A stretch of 64,000 bases of DNA, from NCBI GenBank assembly GCA_022036555.1, contig CM039126.1, positions 3,188,676 through 3,252,675 on the forward strand, given 5' to 3'. The notes under the pieces were generated by a model. That model worked only from the letters and a program-made list of their open reading frames with translations, had not been told where the DNA came from and ran no database searches. This DNA comes from Microstegium vimineum. Taxonomy: Eukaryota > Streptophyta > Magnoliopsida > Poales > Poaceae. Position numbers and translations under genes: made by a program. Below are positions 13,201 to 25,211 of the stretch, one piece after another (within the stretch, counting starts at the first letter, position 1; each line of letters starts with the position of its first letter).

Positions 13201-15140
13201 TTGTTGCCTATATGAAGACAGTATACGTTTTTATGTGAATAAACTTATACTATCTCCACACAAAAAAGATGTAATTCTAGATTTGTGATAAGTCGAACTT
13301 CCTAATTAAAGTCTAACTAAGTTTATTGAAAAATGGTAATAACATTTATTATCCCAAATAGCCATATTATAAAAAAACATTGAATAATAATCTAATTCTA
13401 ATTATTTGGTATCATATATAATGTTAATTATTGTTTTATATGTTTAGTTAAAGTCGAGATGGAAATGACTTGTTAGAATTATTTTATTTCTTTTTCAGAA
13501 CGAACCGAGGAGTATCTATACATGACCGTGGAAATAAAGTCTACAAAAACGAATATTACTCGATCCTAACCAATAAGGTGTATGGAAGTAAAACGGGGAG
13601 CCATCCGTCGCCATCGGCGTTCAGATCGCAGGACTGAATGTTTTTTTTAAGCTTACTATTTCGGCCCAATATGGCAGTTAAATCAATCGACGGAGCTATT
13701 ATATTAGCTACTACTAGTAGTCAGCTAGGTGCGCGCGCGCGTTAATTTAATGACTTAATTAGATTGATCGGACAAGGCCGGAGAGGTGGTGAAAGTGAAA
13801 TAGAACCCGTCTCGTCGTGCGTCCATCGTCCCGTCGAACCGAACGCTACGTGAGGCCCGCCGGCGGCCACATCACCCGGGCCCGGCCCGACCACCGCTAG
13901 CGAGCTCCGGCCACTGCCTGGGCGACACAACTCGGCGTTCCCCATCGCTCGTACAGGCAGGCAGCCGCGTACAGTAGTTCACACACCCCGGCCGTGTCAA
14001 ACCAACTAATTAATCCGCGTGTCTAATCACGCATTAATCCCACTGTTAAGTCGTGCGCGCGTACAGTGCCTACTATACTCTAGCTAGCTAGCTAGCTACC
14101 GACCTACTGACGCCTAGATGGAGCTGGCTACTGAAACCTAGCGGGTCAGCAGCAGGTTGATGCGGTTAGTTTCGTCACCGGAGGTGGCGTCAGGGTTCGA
14201 TTCGGACAGGCGGCCGGCCGGCCGGCCGGCGGCGATCCATCGAGCCCCCGATCGCGTCGCGTCGCGCCCCGGATGAGCGACGTACTGACCGACCGAGAGA
14301 ACACGTACGCGCGTGGCGCGGGAAATTGACGTGCCTCCAAACACGTCGATCGTGGATCGATCGAGCTACACATACTACCTAGGACGGCTTCTCCCACAAG
14401 CCTGCTGCCGATGGATATAGCTACCACCAGCAGCTAGCTAGCAACAGCCTCGTCGTCGTCGGGCGCGCGCGCACCCCGGCGTGTGCGCGTCCGCGTCGCC
14501 CGCCTCCGATCCGCGCACGGCGGCTGGTGGTTGGTTATGAGTTCGTTCTCGGATCCACTGCACTGTACGCACCGTGCCGCCATGCCGACGGGCGACTTGC
14601 GAGCGCGCGCGGGCAACTGTTTGATCCGCGCGATCCCGGCTGAGGGCGACGCCCCGCGCAAAGCAGCCGAAAGCGACGGCCGCCCCGGCCGGGTCGTCGA
14701 TCGGAGCGACAGAGCCCAAGCTAGGGGCGCGCGTGGACGTGCACGGACGCCGCGGGACGGCGACCCGCCCGCGCGGTCGGGTGGTGCCAGCCGGCCGGCA
14801 GCTATAGCTAGCTAGCCTCGCGCCGATCGTTCGTTCCAGTATAGTGATCCAGTCGCTTGTCACCATGTAGATGATGATGATGGGCAAGCCGCCGCAACAT
14901 GCATGCATGCCGGCATGGTATGGCATATGCTGGGTGCTCCCGTCCGCCCGCCCGCCCCGTGTGTGTGTGCGCGCGCGCGCGTGGTGCACTGGTCTGATGA
15001 TGACTACGGCTAGCTAGGCGCGCGCGCGGCAGCGGTCGAGGTCGGTATCCTCGATCGACAAGCTAGGCAAGTTTCCAAGTTGGGAACAATAACTAACTAT
15101 AGTTCCCGTTTGGCCGCCTCTCTTTTTATGATGATCCCGT
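13201..15140. other. Intergenic region, AT-rich then very GC-rich
   Basis: 13200-13680 is AT-rich. 13740-15060 is GC-rich with GCGC and GGCC runs (GGCCGGCCGGCCGGCC near 14212) and CTAG runs. Overlapping ORFs on both strands here share no domain and are composition artefacts. Confidence 0.45.
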
Positions 15141-15279
15141 ACTTTTTTTTTAAAAAAAAAGGTTCCTAGCTCCCGGTCCACTCCTAGTTACAAGTTCAAA
15201 ATTTTTACTTCAAAACCAAAGTTCAAAAAAGAAAAAATAGCACCTTATATTTCGTTTCAAAAAATTCCTCCTTGTCCAT

Positions 15280-16290
15280 CTACTTAGCTCCACCTTCATC
15301 TTTCCCATCACAAGAAAGTAAGAAACTTCCGATTCCAACTAGCAGAACATATATAACCCGGCCACTAGCAGGAATTTTCAAGCCAATAATTTCCTAATAT
15401 GACTGCAATTTCTAAAAGGATCCTCAATAATTATCCATCCACCTCCACTACTACTAATCTCTCTACCTTGACCCTAGCTCTCACGATAAATTTCCAATCT
15501 GAACTAGCGTTAATAAGTTTCCAACCTACCTTTTGAAGGTTTCAAAGCAACTTTTCCCCCCACAAATATCGCATTACAATGTCACAACACATTAATAAGC
15601 TTTTCTTGTGTATCTCTCTCTCCACCTTGCTCCACGGCTCTACCTTGGCCCTCTCATGAGATATTTTCAATCCAAACTAGAGAAAAAACTGTTTTCAACG
15701 CAACTTCAAAAGTTTTGATAAAAAAAAATCATTCTCAACCTAGTATTTCAAATAAAACACCCATACCTATCTGCCAGCCACCTCCACCTTGGCCTTAGAC
15801 ACACCAAACTAGCAAAAAGGTTTCAAAATAAAGCCAATATATATAATTTTTTCCAAGTTTCACATTGCAATTTCCCAAGGCTACTCAAACCTTAAACTTT
15901 TGAAGTTTTCAACATAACTTTTTAAGGTTTCAAGTCCCTTTTATTTTCAAATATCACATTATAGTTTCAAAAAACAAAAACCATCCCCATCTACCTCTAC
16001 TCCTAGATTGATCCACCATGGCCTTCTCATGAAATATTTTCAATCTAATCTAGCAATTTTTAACCCAACTTACAAGGTTTTCAAGCAAAAAAAAACTATT
16101 TTAAATTAGAATTCTAGAAAACTCGCCATTGTTCATCACTTCCACTCCTAGCTCCACCTTGGCCTTCTCATGATAAATCCTTACTTTATCCAAAGAAGCA
16201 AACAGGTTTCCATGCCCAACTTATTAAGAAAGTTTCACCATATAGAAATTTATCTTTTCCAAATTTCACCTTATATAATTTCTAACTATA
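15280..16290. repeat. Diverged tandem array, unit about 140-230 bp, about six copies
   Basis: A core of the form CTCCACCTTGGCCTTCTCAT, then a short AT-rich stretch, then TTTCAATC..AACTAGCAA and AGGTTTCAA, recurs. Copies lie near 15289, 15458, 15637, 15782, 16011 and 16152. Each is followed by A-rich sequence and a 'CACATTACAATTTC'-like segment. Copies are heavily diverged and spacing is irregular. It has no coding potential. It looks like an old local tandem or minisatellite expansion. Confidence 0.6.
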
Positions 16291-16300
16291 CTCAAACCCT

Positions 16301-17773
16301 ACAAATATTTGGTTTGGGTGGATAACGCGACGAACAAATTAAGGCGAGCCTTTTTTTGTTGTGTTTGGTTCCGAGACGATAGGGAATGGGACCGTCCCGA
16401 TCCCTCCAAATCGAGGGGACAACCTCATCCCCTATATATGTCGTTGCTTGTATGTCTCACTCTAGCAAGCGACAAGGCCAAGGTGAAGAGGCGATAGGGC
16501 TGGGTAGGGCAGATGAGTTTTGCGGTGGGCATAGTTTTGGCCATTCTAGGTAGGTTAAAAGGAAGACGCGATGACCAAAGCTCATGAGACTGGATCTCAC
16601 TGAGTAGACATCTTGCCAGCGAAATCCTATGTAGCAGCGAAGCTTGCAGCGTGACCTCGTCTTCCCATCCTTGAGGTCTGCATCCTCGAGCTCCTGCACA
16701 TGGCGGTGGAGCGCTCTAGACGTGTGTGGCACACATAGGGGAGCGGCGGCGGTGCCACCTGGGTCGTGGAAAACATCTTTATATATATAAGAGAAAGGTC
16801 TAGATACTGACATGTGTGTTCCACTACAAACAGTGCATAACCATGCATGCCAAATACTACCCTTCATCCCTTCTATCAAATATAAAAACTAGGACCTTTC
16901 TATCTTCTTAACCAAGCACAAAAGGAATCTTGACATCTCTACAAACTAGGTTAGGTCTATTTCATCCTTATAATTCACTCAGTTGATGATTTGGAAACTT
17001 CCAAATCTCAACAATAATTTAGTGTCCTCAAGCAATGTTGCAAGCTACGGTGCTAGATCCTATGACTATGGGTTCTCAATCCTATGGCGCACGAGAGACA
17101 TCAATTCAAATAGTATATATCAGTACGATATAACAACAAGCCACTAGCTTTATTTATAATATAAATTCAGCGAAATACCAGCAAGTGTACATTTCCAATA
17201 ATTGAATAAATGAGTACTACTATCATTTCGTGATGTACCTGTGACACACAAAACACCTTCAATGGTGCATGTATAACATTTAATTAAGAAAGACAATCTG
17301 AAGTACTGGAGTATGTAAGAGGCATAAATGCACACGTAAGGCAACAACCAGACCAATTTGTCAAAAGAATTGCTGCAGCCACCTGTTTATGTATGGACTA
17401 TTGGTGTTAGCTAGCTTTGAGATATTATATATATAATCTTGACGCACATACTCTCTTTGTCCCACAAAGGAAGTCGTTATGGGAAGCGTGCCGGTCAAAT
17501 TTTCTCAACTTTGACTAAGTTTATAGAAAATACGTGTAACATTTAAATCTCCAAATAAATTTATTAAAAAACTAGACTTAAAGATCTTTCCGATGATACT
17601 AATTACTTAGTATAATTATTTATATATTTTAATATATAATTGTCGATATTTTGAAAATATTGACTTCTCGAGAAGCGAGAATGACATCTATTTATAGACG
17701 GATGGAATATATAATATAGAATAGTGTGCATGGAAGCATGGCAGTGATGGGGATTCGATCATGCAATTAATTA
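16301..17773. other. Intergenic region with a degenerate Stowaway-like patch
   Basis: No gene is supported. The stretch at about 17450-17710 begins CTCTCTTTGTCCCACAAAGG and ends near TTTATAGACGGATGGAATA, which resembles a decayed Stowaway element. Confidence 0.4.
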
Positions 17774-18086
17774 GGTCCTATTTTGTATAGCTCACACAAC
17801 AACTTCATGAGCTGAGTTGTTGTGAGCTATTTTTTTTCAAACACCTATTTTTAAAATGGTTTCATGGGTGAAGTTGTTTTTTTTCTTCTCTCACATAGAC
17901 ATGAAATGAGATGAAGCTGAAAAAGTAGATTACCTCAACTTTTTCCCTCATTTCTCTCTAATATCTATGCATGAAACTGTTGGTGAAGTTGTTTCACCAA
18001 ACATTTTTTTTATAAAATAGCTTAGGTTTACCTAGAAAATTACTCATAAAGCTATTTTATAAAAATAAGCTGTGTCAAACAAACCC
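17774..18086. mobile_element. Tourist-like MITE, 313 bp (family also at 35.1, 51.0 and 53.1 kb)
   Basis: It is flanked by TTA on both sides (17771-17773 and 18087-18089). The left end is GGTCCTATTTTGTATAGCT and the right end complements to GGGTTTGTTTGACACAGCTT. The interior contains paired GAAGTTGTTTCA and AAACAACTTCA segments. The same family occurs three more times in the window, twice truncated at junctions of the Waxy tail duplication. Confidence 0.65.
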
Positions 18087-18111
18087 TTAAGCAGCTGGAC
18101 TTTGTGGCCAA

Positions 18112-18263
18112 GGCTTGTTTGGATCACTCCAGTTTTTACCAGTTTTTATGAATCTATCTTTTGATGAAAACCGGATCAAATCCAAAGTTCCAAACAGACC
18201 AGTTTTTGCTAGAGGCAAGCGGAAGCTGGTTGTTAAGAATCCGAAAGTGATCTAAATAGAGCC
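18112..18263. mobile_element. Short MITE, 152 bp
   Basis: The left end GGCTTGTTTGGATCACT and the right end (complement GGCTCTATTTAGATCACT) form imperfect terminal inverted repeats. The target duplication is not clear. The superfamily is unassigned, possibly hAT or PIF-derived. Confidence 0.5.
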
Positions 18264-19871
18264 TATTTTTTTTAAAAAAAAAATGAGCAAGTGTTCCAAT
18301 TATGTAAGTAGTTGGATCATTCCCATTTTCCAAAGAGCAATAAACGTAACCACAACAACTTGCAAATTAACAACAAAAACCGTGCATCACGTACGAAAAA
18401 GGTGACTGCAACAAAGATGATACACGTCCCTATGTTTTTTTTATCATCACAATTTAATTGTCGAATTGATTAACTAGATAATAATTGAAAGTAAAAGTCA
18501 GCACCTGTTGTTCTCACGTGTGATGACTAATCTGGCTGATGAGGGCGATTACTGTCAAGCATAATTTATTTTTCTTTTATTGATTGATAGATAGATGGAG
18601 TGAGTATACCCGGCGGCCCATCGATTTCCTTGCGCTCTTTTGCACATACATCATGGGAAAAAAGAGAGATATGGGGGGAGACAAATTTGCACAAAAAGAC
18701 TAAGTAATGAACACTACAACTGAACTAACCGCGGCAACAAAAGCATGCATGTATGCGCGTGAGAGCAATTTGTTTTCATCGTTTCCATGAACATATATGC
18801 AATAAGTCAAAAAGCTGTCGTTGGCTGGCTTGATGTGTGACTTCTCTGATAGCTTGTAGCTTGTTTTTTTGTCCATCAAAGTGCAATGCAACCAAAACTA
18901 GTTTAAATAAAAGATACTACTTCATTCGTTTCAATTTATAATTTGTTTGACTTTTTTTACCTCAACTTTTACCATTCGTCTTATTCAAAAATTTGTACAA
19001 ACATAATCAAATTTAAGTCATTCATGTAGACTATTTATTAAATAAGTAAGACATATCAAAAGAAATAATATTTTAAAAAAAAATTTGAATAAGACGAGTG
19101 ATCAAACTTAGGGTTGAAAAAATCAAACTAACTATAGTTTGGAACCTATTAAGTATATTGTAATATGTAATAAACCCTTTTTCTTTTCACCTATCTATCT
19201 CTCTAGCAGCAACAAGCAAGTGCAACCAAAGCTGGTTTTAATATTCACATTCATACACAATCTCTTCTTCCTGCTTTGCTACTTTATTAAAAAAAAATCA
19301 TCACCGTACCCCTCCTGAATCAAGTTGATTTTTTTTTTTTGGAAAGACCTTGAAAGTTGAAAAGCCGGAAGAACTACAGCTAGATAGCTAGATAGATAGG
19401 CCAGCTGGAAGGAAGAGGTAGCACAGCATATCCCTTTCCGTTGCTGTTGCCGGTGGCAAAAAATGGCATGGATGATGCTGTTACTGCAGCAGCAGCAGCA
19501 GTGTGTGGTGGTTGCCGTTGCCGATGCCGCGGTGGTTTTGTGCGCCCGACGATCGACATGGTGGATGGTGCTAGGATTTTCACCCACTGTGGTGGCCGTG
19601 TGGCCGGGCCGTGCTGTGCTTTTCCCAGAGATTTTTAAGGTCGTGCGTCACGGCTGCCGATGGCGGCAGCTCGCCTTTCGCCGCTCCTCTTCCGCGCTCG
19701 CTGCCAGCCGGGCCTCGTTCGATCTCCCTCCTCTTGTTCCGTTTCTTTCACATGCTCCTCCCCCCTTGCTCTCTCTCTCTCTCTCTCTCTGCTCTCTGCT
19801 GCTCTCTCTCTCATGGTTGGTGGCACTTCCCTACCCTGCCGAAACTAATCCCACTAGGCGATGTCAGGGGA
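18264..19871. other. Upstream region of the NAC gene
   Basis: 18920-19150 is an AT-rich inverted region resembling a decayed Stowaway element. 19771-19812 is a CT microsatellite, a common feature of grass promoters and leaders. No ORF here is supported. Confidence 0.45.
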
Positions 19872-19882
19872 GCTATATATAA
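19872..19882 (+). promoter_or_regulatory. Probable TATA box of the NAC gene
   Basis: GCTATATATAACC lies about 300 bp upstream of the NAC start codon and just downstream of the CT tract. It is the best TATA-like site in the interval and implies a leader of about 270 nt. Confidence 0.5.
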
Positions 19883-20043
19883 CCACCTCCATTGTAGCTT
19901 GTTTCCTTGTATCCGGCTTCCGGCTCCCGGCTCCGGCTGAATATAATCACATCACCGATCATTCATTCCCTTTGCCTACTACTACTACTACTGCTAGCTC
20001 CTCCTCCTTCTTCTTCCATCGACAATCTTCGATATATCAAATA

Positions 20044-20064
20044 ATGGCGGTAGTCGACATCTGA
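20044..20064 (+). promoter_or_regulatory. Short upstream ORF in the NAC leader
   Basis: If transcription starts near 19,905, the leader contains an ATG at 20044 that opens a six-codon ORF (MAVVDI) closed by TGA. This lies 119 nt before the main start. Such an ORF can dampen translation. Its use here is inference. Confidence 0.35.
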
Positions 20065-20182
20065 ATCCTACTAGCTCTGATACACTACATACAGCAGAGA
20101 GCAGACAGACCCTTCTTCTTCTTCTTCCTTGCTGTCTTTAGTTCGGCTGCTTGCTTAGCGGCCGACCGACGACCGATCCATC

Positions 20183-20874
20183 ATGAGCATCTCGGTGAAC
20201 GGGCAGTCGGTGGTGCCGCCGGGGTTCCGGTTCCACCCGACGGAGGAGGAGCTTCTGACCTACTACCTGAAGAAGAAGGTGGCGTCGGAGCGCATCGACC
20301 TGGACGTCATCCGCGACGTGGACCTCAACAAGCTCGAGCCATGGGACATCCAAGGTACGTGTGTGTGTACTTCATCCATCCATCCATCCATCCATCCATT
20401 GCCTGTGCTGTGCAATGCACGCCGCCCTGCTCTTCTCTTCTTCCCCGACGAGACGAGACGAGACGATCGATCCAATCCTGATGAACCGATGATGATATGC
20501 CTGCAGAGAAGTGCCGCATCGGTTCTGGGCCACAGAACGACTGGTACTTCTTCAGCCACAAGGACAAGAAGTACCCGACGGGACACGCACCAACCGCGCC
20601 ACCGCCGCCGGGTTCTGGAAGGCCACCGGCCGCGACAAGGCCATCTACGCGTCGTCGTCGGGCGCCCGCGGCCGCATCGGCATGCGCAAGACGCTCGTCT
20701 TCTACAAGGGCCGCGCCCCGCACGGGCAGAAGTCCGATTGGATCATGCACGAGTACCGCCTCGAGGCGGAGGCGGCGCTCGACGCCGATCATCATGCCTA
20801 CTACACCTCGTCTCCGCCGCCGCCGCCTGCTCTTCCTACCGCAGTACGTACTACTACTCTCTCTCTCTCTCTAT

Positions 20875-20916
<42 letters not shown>

Positions 20917-23562
20917 ATAGCTAGCTTAGTACTACTATATATCTAGCTAGCTCTGCAGGTATGTAGTAGTGGTAGATAGCTAGTCAGTCTCTGTACGAGT
21001 GTACGTACGTAGGTAGGTACGTACTTGCATGCAACTGTTCAAGTGACGACGACGACGACGACGAAGGAGGGAGCTAGCTAGCTAGGCTTCTTCTTCTTCT
21101 CGATGGTACGCGTAGTAGCTAGAGAGAGATGGAGACGATGACAACGACGACGACGACGACTATAGTGTGCGTGACTGCTGTAGAACGTCTGAGGACGACG
21201 GTCGCGATCCATGGCGCTAGCTGCCTGCCGTGCCAAGCCTCATTGGTTGGTTGTTGGAAATGGGGCAGGCGGCATGTCCGTCCGGCCCTATATCCCGCGA
21301 GTGGGAGAGTGTGTTGCTTTCACTCTCGCTGTCGTCGTCGTCACCACAGCAGGAAAAGCAAGCGCCCGGCCGGTGCCCCGGGGCCGGGACGGACGACCCT
21401 AGCTTGGTTGCAGGTTGGGTAGGTTCGTCGTCCTGCAGTAGTAGTACGACCAGCCATTATCTAGCTTAGGTAGCCTGGCCGGCCGCGGCCCGCTGCAGCC
21501 TGGCCAGTGGCCACGGGGGTGGTTGGGTTGGGGGCTGCAGGCAGCAGGCGGCCCCTGCTTGCCCTGGTCAGTGGCCACACGCACACAACCCGATCCGCGC
21601 GCCACCAGCAAGATCAGACGCACGCGGCCGGCGAGAGCCAACCACACTTGGCCGTACCGTACCTGTACCTGTACCACCACCGCACGCCGGCCGGCCGGCC
21701 TGCCCGGAGCCCCGGACGTACAGCATCAGGAGTGTAGGGGCCAGGACACACTGAAACGGAATGCTGCTGTACGACCTGCACCTGCACCTGCCTGCTACGT
21801 ACGGCCACTGCTTGATCTGCTCCAGTGTACTAGTACGTGCTCTATCTCTAACGAACGGCCACGACGAGCACAGTACGTGCACGATTGGTGCATGACGACG
21901 TGCGGGGTAGCTAGCTAGCTGGTCCTTCAGGTCCAGCGAGCGAGCGATCGACGACTCCATCTCCAGCACATAGCTAGACAACACAAGGATGCGTACCTGC
22001 ACTCGTGGACAACGCGCATACGACACACAAGTCTCTGTACTGTATATTCCGTCTAGTAGTACCTTTTCCGGAGGTCAACCCTGTGTGTGATATATGAGCT
22101 AGCTAGGACGACCGACGACGTACATCAGGGCAGGCAGCTTTTGAGTTGGCTCTCTGAATGAATGATCATATCATGCATGCATGCCCATATCTATCTTGGA
22201 GCATGTGGTTCTAGAGCTAGCTAGCGAGGCGGCATAGGCTACTACCTTCTTGCTGTGCTGCTCGATCATTTTTAGGTGGTGTGGTGTGCTAGTGGTACCA
22301 ACGTACCAGTACCACTGGTCACTGGAGTTCATATTGGGCGCAGCAGCATATGCAGCTAGCTAGCAAACTCCTTTTTGCAGACATGGACCTTGCACCTTTA
22401 TTTGGATGCATGCATGCTTCGCAAATTCACCTTTAATGTAACTAACAATCATACGGAGTATATATGCAAGGAAAAAGATTACTATATACGGAGTACTACT
22501 ATAGATTGCCAGTCAGTAATAATCTAGACATGCATATCACTAATGGCATGCATGCTAAGAAACAACACTTCACTTCTCCTAGCATATTGAATTAGGTGCC
22601 TGAATTTGTGCTGTTGTTCAGACGATTTTGTAATTTTGTTGTTGTTTGAATTGTGAATTGGTGCCTCATGATTTGTCCTGATCGATCGATTGTACTAGTG
22701 TGGCCTGAAAATTCAGCCACCTGCAAGGCTGGACGCTGGAGTATAGCATCTCCCCTTTCTCATGTATATATGCATGTTTGCTGATCATGAACTGGCCGTG
22801 AATTGAACGTTGGTGCAGATCCGTGGTGGCGCGGCGGGAGAGCAAGCGGCGCAGGAGCAGCAGGAAGGGTGGGTGATCTGCAGGGTGTTCAAGAAGAAGA
22901 ACCTCGTGCACCACGGCCAGAGCAGCACAGCATCCAAGATGGCGGCGGGGCCAGCGGCGCCCATGGAGAGCAGCCCGAGCCACTGCTCGTCGGTGACCGT
23001 CATCAGCGACCACCACGCCAACAAGCAGCAACAGCAGCAGGCGCATGCGATTCTGCAGCACTCCGCCAGCGACGACGCCCTCGACCACATCCTGCAGTAC
23101 ATGGGCGGCGGCAAGCAGCCGGACACGAAGCCGGCGCTGCTGGACCACCACAGCCACCACTACCTTGCTGCGGCTACTACGGCGACGACCGCCGCTTGTC
23201 CTGCCGCCGCCGCCGCCGGCGTTGGCGGCCTCTACGGGAAGTTCATGAAGCTCCCGCCACTCGAGCACGCCGGCGGCGGCGGGCTACTGCCGAGCACGGG
23301 GGCGTGCGAGTACGGCGGTGCCACTGACGCCTCGGGGATCGCTGACTGGGACGCGCTGGACCGGCTCGCGGCGTACGAGCTCAACGGCCTCTCCGACGCG
23401 TCCAAGAACATGGCCGCCTGCTTCTTCGACGAGTCTTCCAGCGCCGCCGCCGCCGCCGCTTTCTCCTCCTCCACCACGTCCGCGCACGCCGACGGCGATC
23501 TTTGGAGCCTCGCGAGGTCCGTGTCGGCGTTGCACGCGGACTTGACCATGAACAACGTCTAG
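20183..23562 (+). CDS. NAC transcription factor, secondary-wall NST/SND type; three exons, 1-base frameshift in exon 2
   Basis: Exons are 20183-20354, 20507-20843 and 22819-23562. All junctions are GT/AG. The NAC domain opens with SISVNGQSVVPPGFRFHPTE, the N-terminus typical of the NST/SND secondary-wall NACs. It continues with NDWYFFSHKDKKYPTG, ATAAGFWKATGRDKAIY, RIGMRKTLVFYKGRAPHGQK, SDWIMHEYRLE and, in exon 3, EGWVICRVFKKKNL. The C-terminal activation region has DWDALDRLAAYELNG and DLWSLARSVSALH, matching the conserved tail motifs of that clade. It is expected to act in the nucleus and activate wall-thickening genes. Near 20583-20586 the frame breaks: ACGGGACACGC lacks one base relative to the universal TGTRTNRAT motif. 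The phases of all three exons are consistent only if that base is restored. Confidence 0.9.
20844..22818 (+). other. Long intron 2 of the NAC gene
   Basis: The intron is 1,975 bp with donor GTACGTAC and acceptor TGGTGCAG. It contains an imperfect AT repeat (about 20868-20920), GAC-rich patches near 21050 and 21145, and GC-rich sequence at 21200-21900 whose ORFs have no recognisable domain. Confidence 0.7.
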
Positions 23563-23950
23563 TCGTCTATCCTGTCAAGCTGCATGACATCCATGGCGTA
23601 TGCATGCATGCATGCCGCACCACTAACTACTCGACCAGCAACATGCATGCATGCATGCATGTGTGTGTGCTTGCATGCGTGCGGGCCCCACGTACGTAGT
23701 GCATGGCCGCCGTACGTACGTACGTACGTATTGCACGCACGCACACGTGTACGTACACTGAATAAACCCTAGGGAGACATACATACATCCATGGACGGAC
23801 ACGATCAGTTGCTGGTGCTTATGTCCGTCCAAACTCAGCTGAGCTTGAGCTCGCTCGATCGAGGTGTGCAGTGCAGTGTGGTGTAAGCACAAATAGAAAA
23901 CGGAGGAAAAAAAAAGACATTGCAAATTAAAGGACAGCGTGGTAGTTAGA

Positions 23951-24027
<77 letters not shown>

Positions 24028-24239
24028 TATTATATTATATCCATGCATCTACCATTGTACCTAAGCTATATAGCTTGGTATATTATTACAAACCCCCTTT
24101 TGAGTTTTCTAGTGCACTGAGGTGTGTGATATCATTGGTAGTTAACAATTAATGCACGGTACAGTGACATGTGCGGTCTCTAAAGCAGACTTCTTATTTT
24201 TTATATAAAATATTTGTTAATTAATGATAGGTGTATGTT

Positions 24240-24323
<84 letters not shown>

Positions 24324-24532
24324 GATCCAAGTTTTGTCTAAAGCAGACTTCTTATTTTTCATATGGTTTTCATATTTTCGAACTTAACAACTTAAAAATT
24401 ATTCATGATTTATATTGTAAATGTTTGATCCAAGTTTTGTCCAAAATAGCTTCTATAAACGTGCCTGAAGGAAGTCCTAATAGTTAGTAGCATGTAAAAA
24501 TCCAAACAAGCCTCCAACTAGACCTATACTAA
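23563..24532. repeat. NAC downstream region with two long AT microsatellites
   Basis: A perfect (TA)n tract spans about 23954-24024 and a second spans 24241-24319. Between and around them is AT-rich sequence. GCATGCAT and CGTACGTA runs precede the first tract (23600-23735). No gene is present. Confidence 0.85.
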
Positions 24533-24706
24533 GGTTTTGTTTGGATCCTCCTCTCTAAACTTTAGAGCTAAACATTAAAATAGGTGGTCTAAAATTAGCT
24601 CTAAACTTTATCCCACCTCGCATTAGAGTTTTAGACATCAAAAGTAAACTAAAGTGCCCTAAAGTTTAAAGACCTCTAAAGTTTAAAGGTAGAGATCCAA
24701 ACAGGC
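24533..24706. mobile_element. MITE-like element, about 174 bp
   Basis: The left end GGTTTTGTTTGGATC and the right end (complement GCCTGTTTGGATCTCTACC) are imperfect inverted repeats. The interior is an inverted arrangement of CTCTAAACTTTAGAG-like blocks. Confidence 0.5.
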
Positions 24707-24955
24707 TCTAACTATATATTACCAAGTGAAGATGCTAACACTTAGTTCATTAGTTGATGAAAGGGTGGTAACATAGATACCTCCAACAAGCATTCCAACA
24801 ACATAGCTATCAGCAGTTAAATTCAAACGGCTAGCCTCTAATTACTGATTAAATAGAACTAATAGTCAGTAGCCTTTTTAGCCATTAGCTAGTTAACTCT
24901 ACTTAACTATTAGCACAAATGGATTCAAACATAGCCTCTACTAATAATTTGCTAC

Positions 24956-25211
24956 TCCCTCCATATTATAAAAAAAAAGTCGTTTGAACAATGACACGTC
25001 TCTAAAGCATGACTTTGACTTCACATTTCAATAACAATATCTATTTAAAAATAATATATGTATACTTTTATGAAAGTATATTTCAAGACAAATTTATTCG
25101 TATGGTTTTCACGTTTTCAAATTCAACAACTTAAAAGTTATTTATGATTTATATTCCTAATATTTGACCAAAACCTTGTCTAAAACGATATCTTTTACAA
25201 TATGAAGGGAT
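24956..25211. mobile_element. Degenerate Stowaway-like element
   Basis: It begins CTCCCTCCATATTATAAAA and ends near TTTTACAATATGAAGGGATAG, an eroded inverted repeat of the Stowaway pattern. Confidence 0.5.

Noticed and set aside
14434..14989. Overlapping ORFs on both strands in GC-rich sequence
   Set aside because: Open frames arise from low stop-codon density at high GC. They are Arg/Ala-rich and unlike any family.
23623..24048. ORF encoding long Tyr-Ile runs
   Set aside because: It is a translation of the (TA)n microsatellite.
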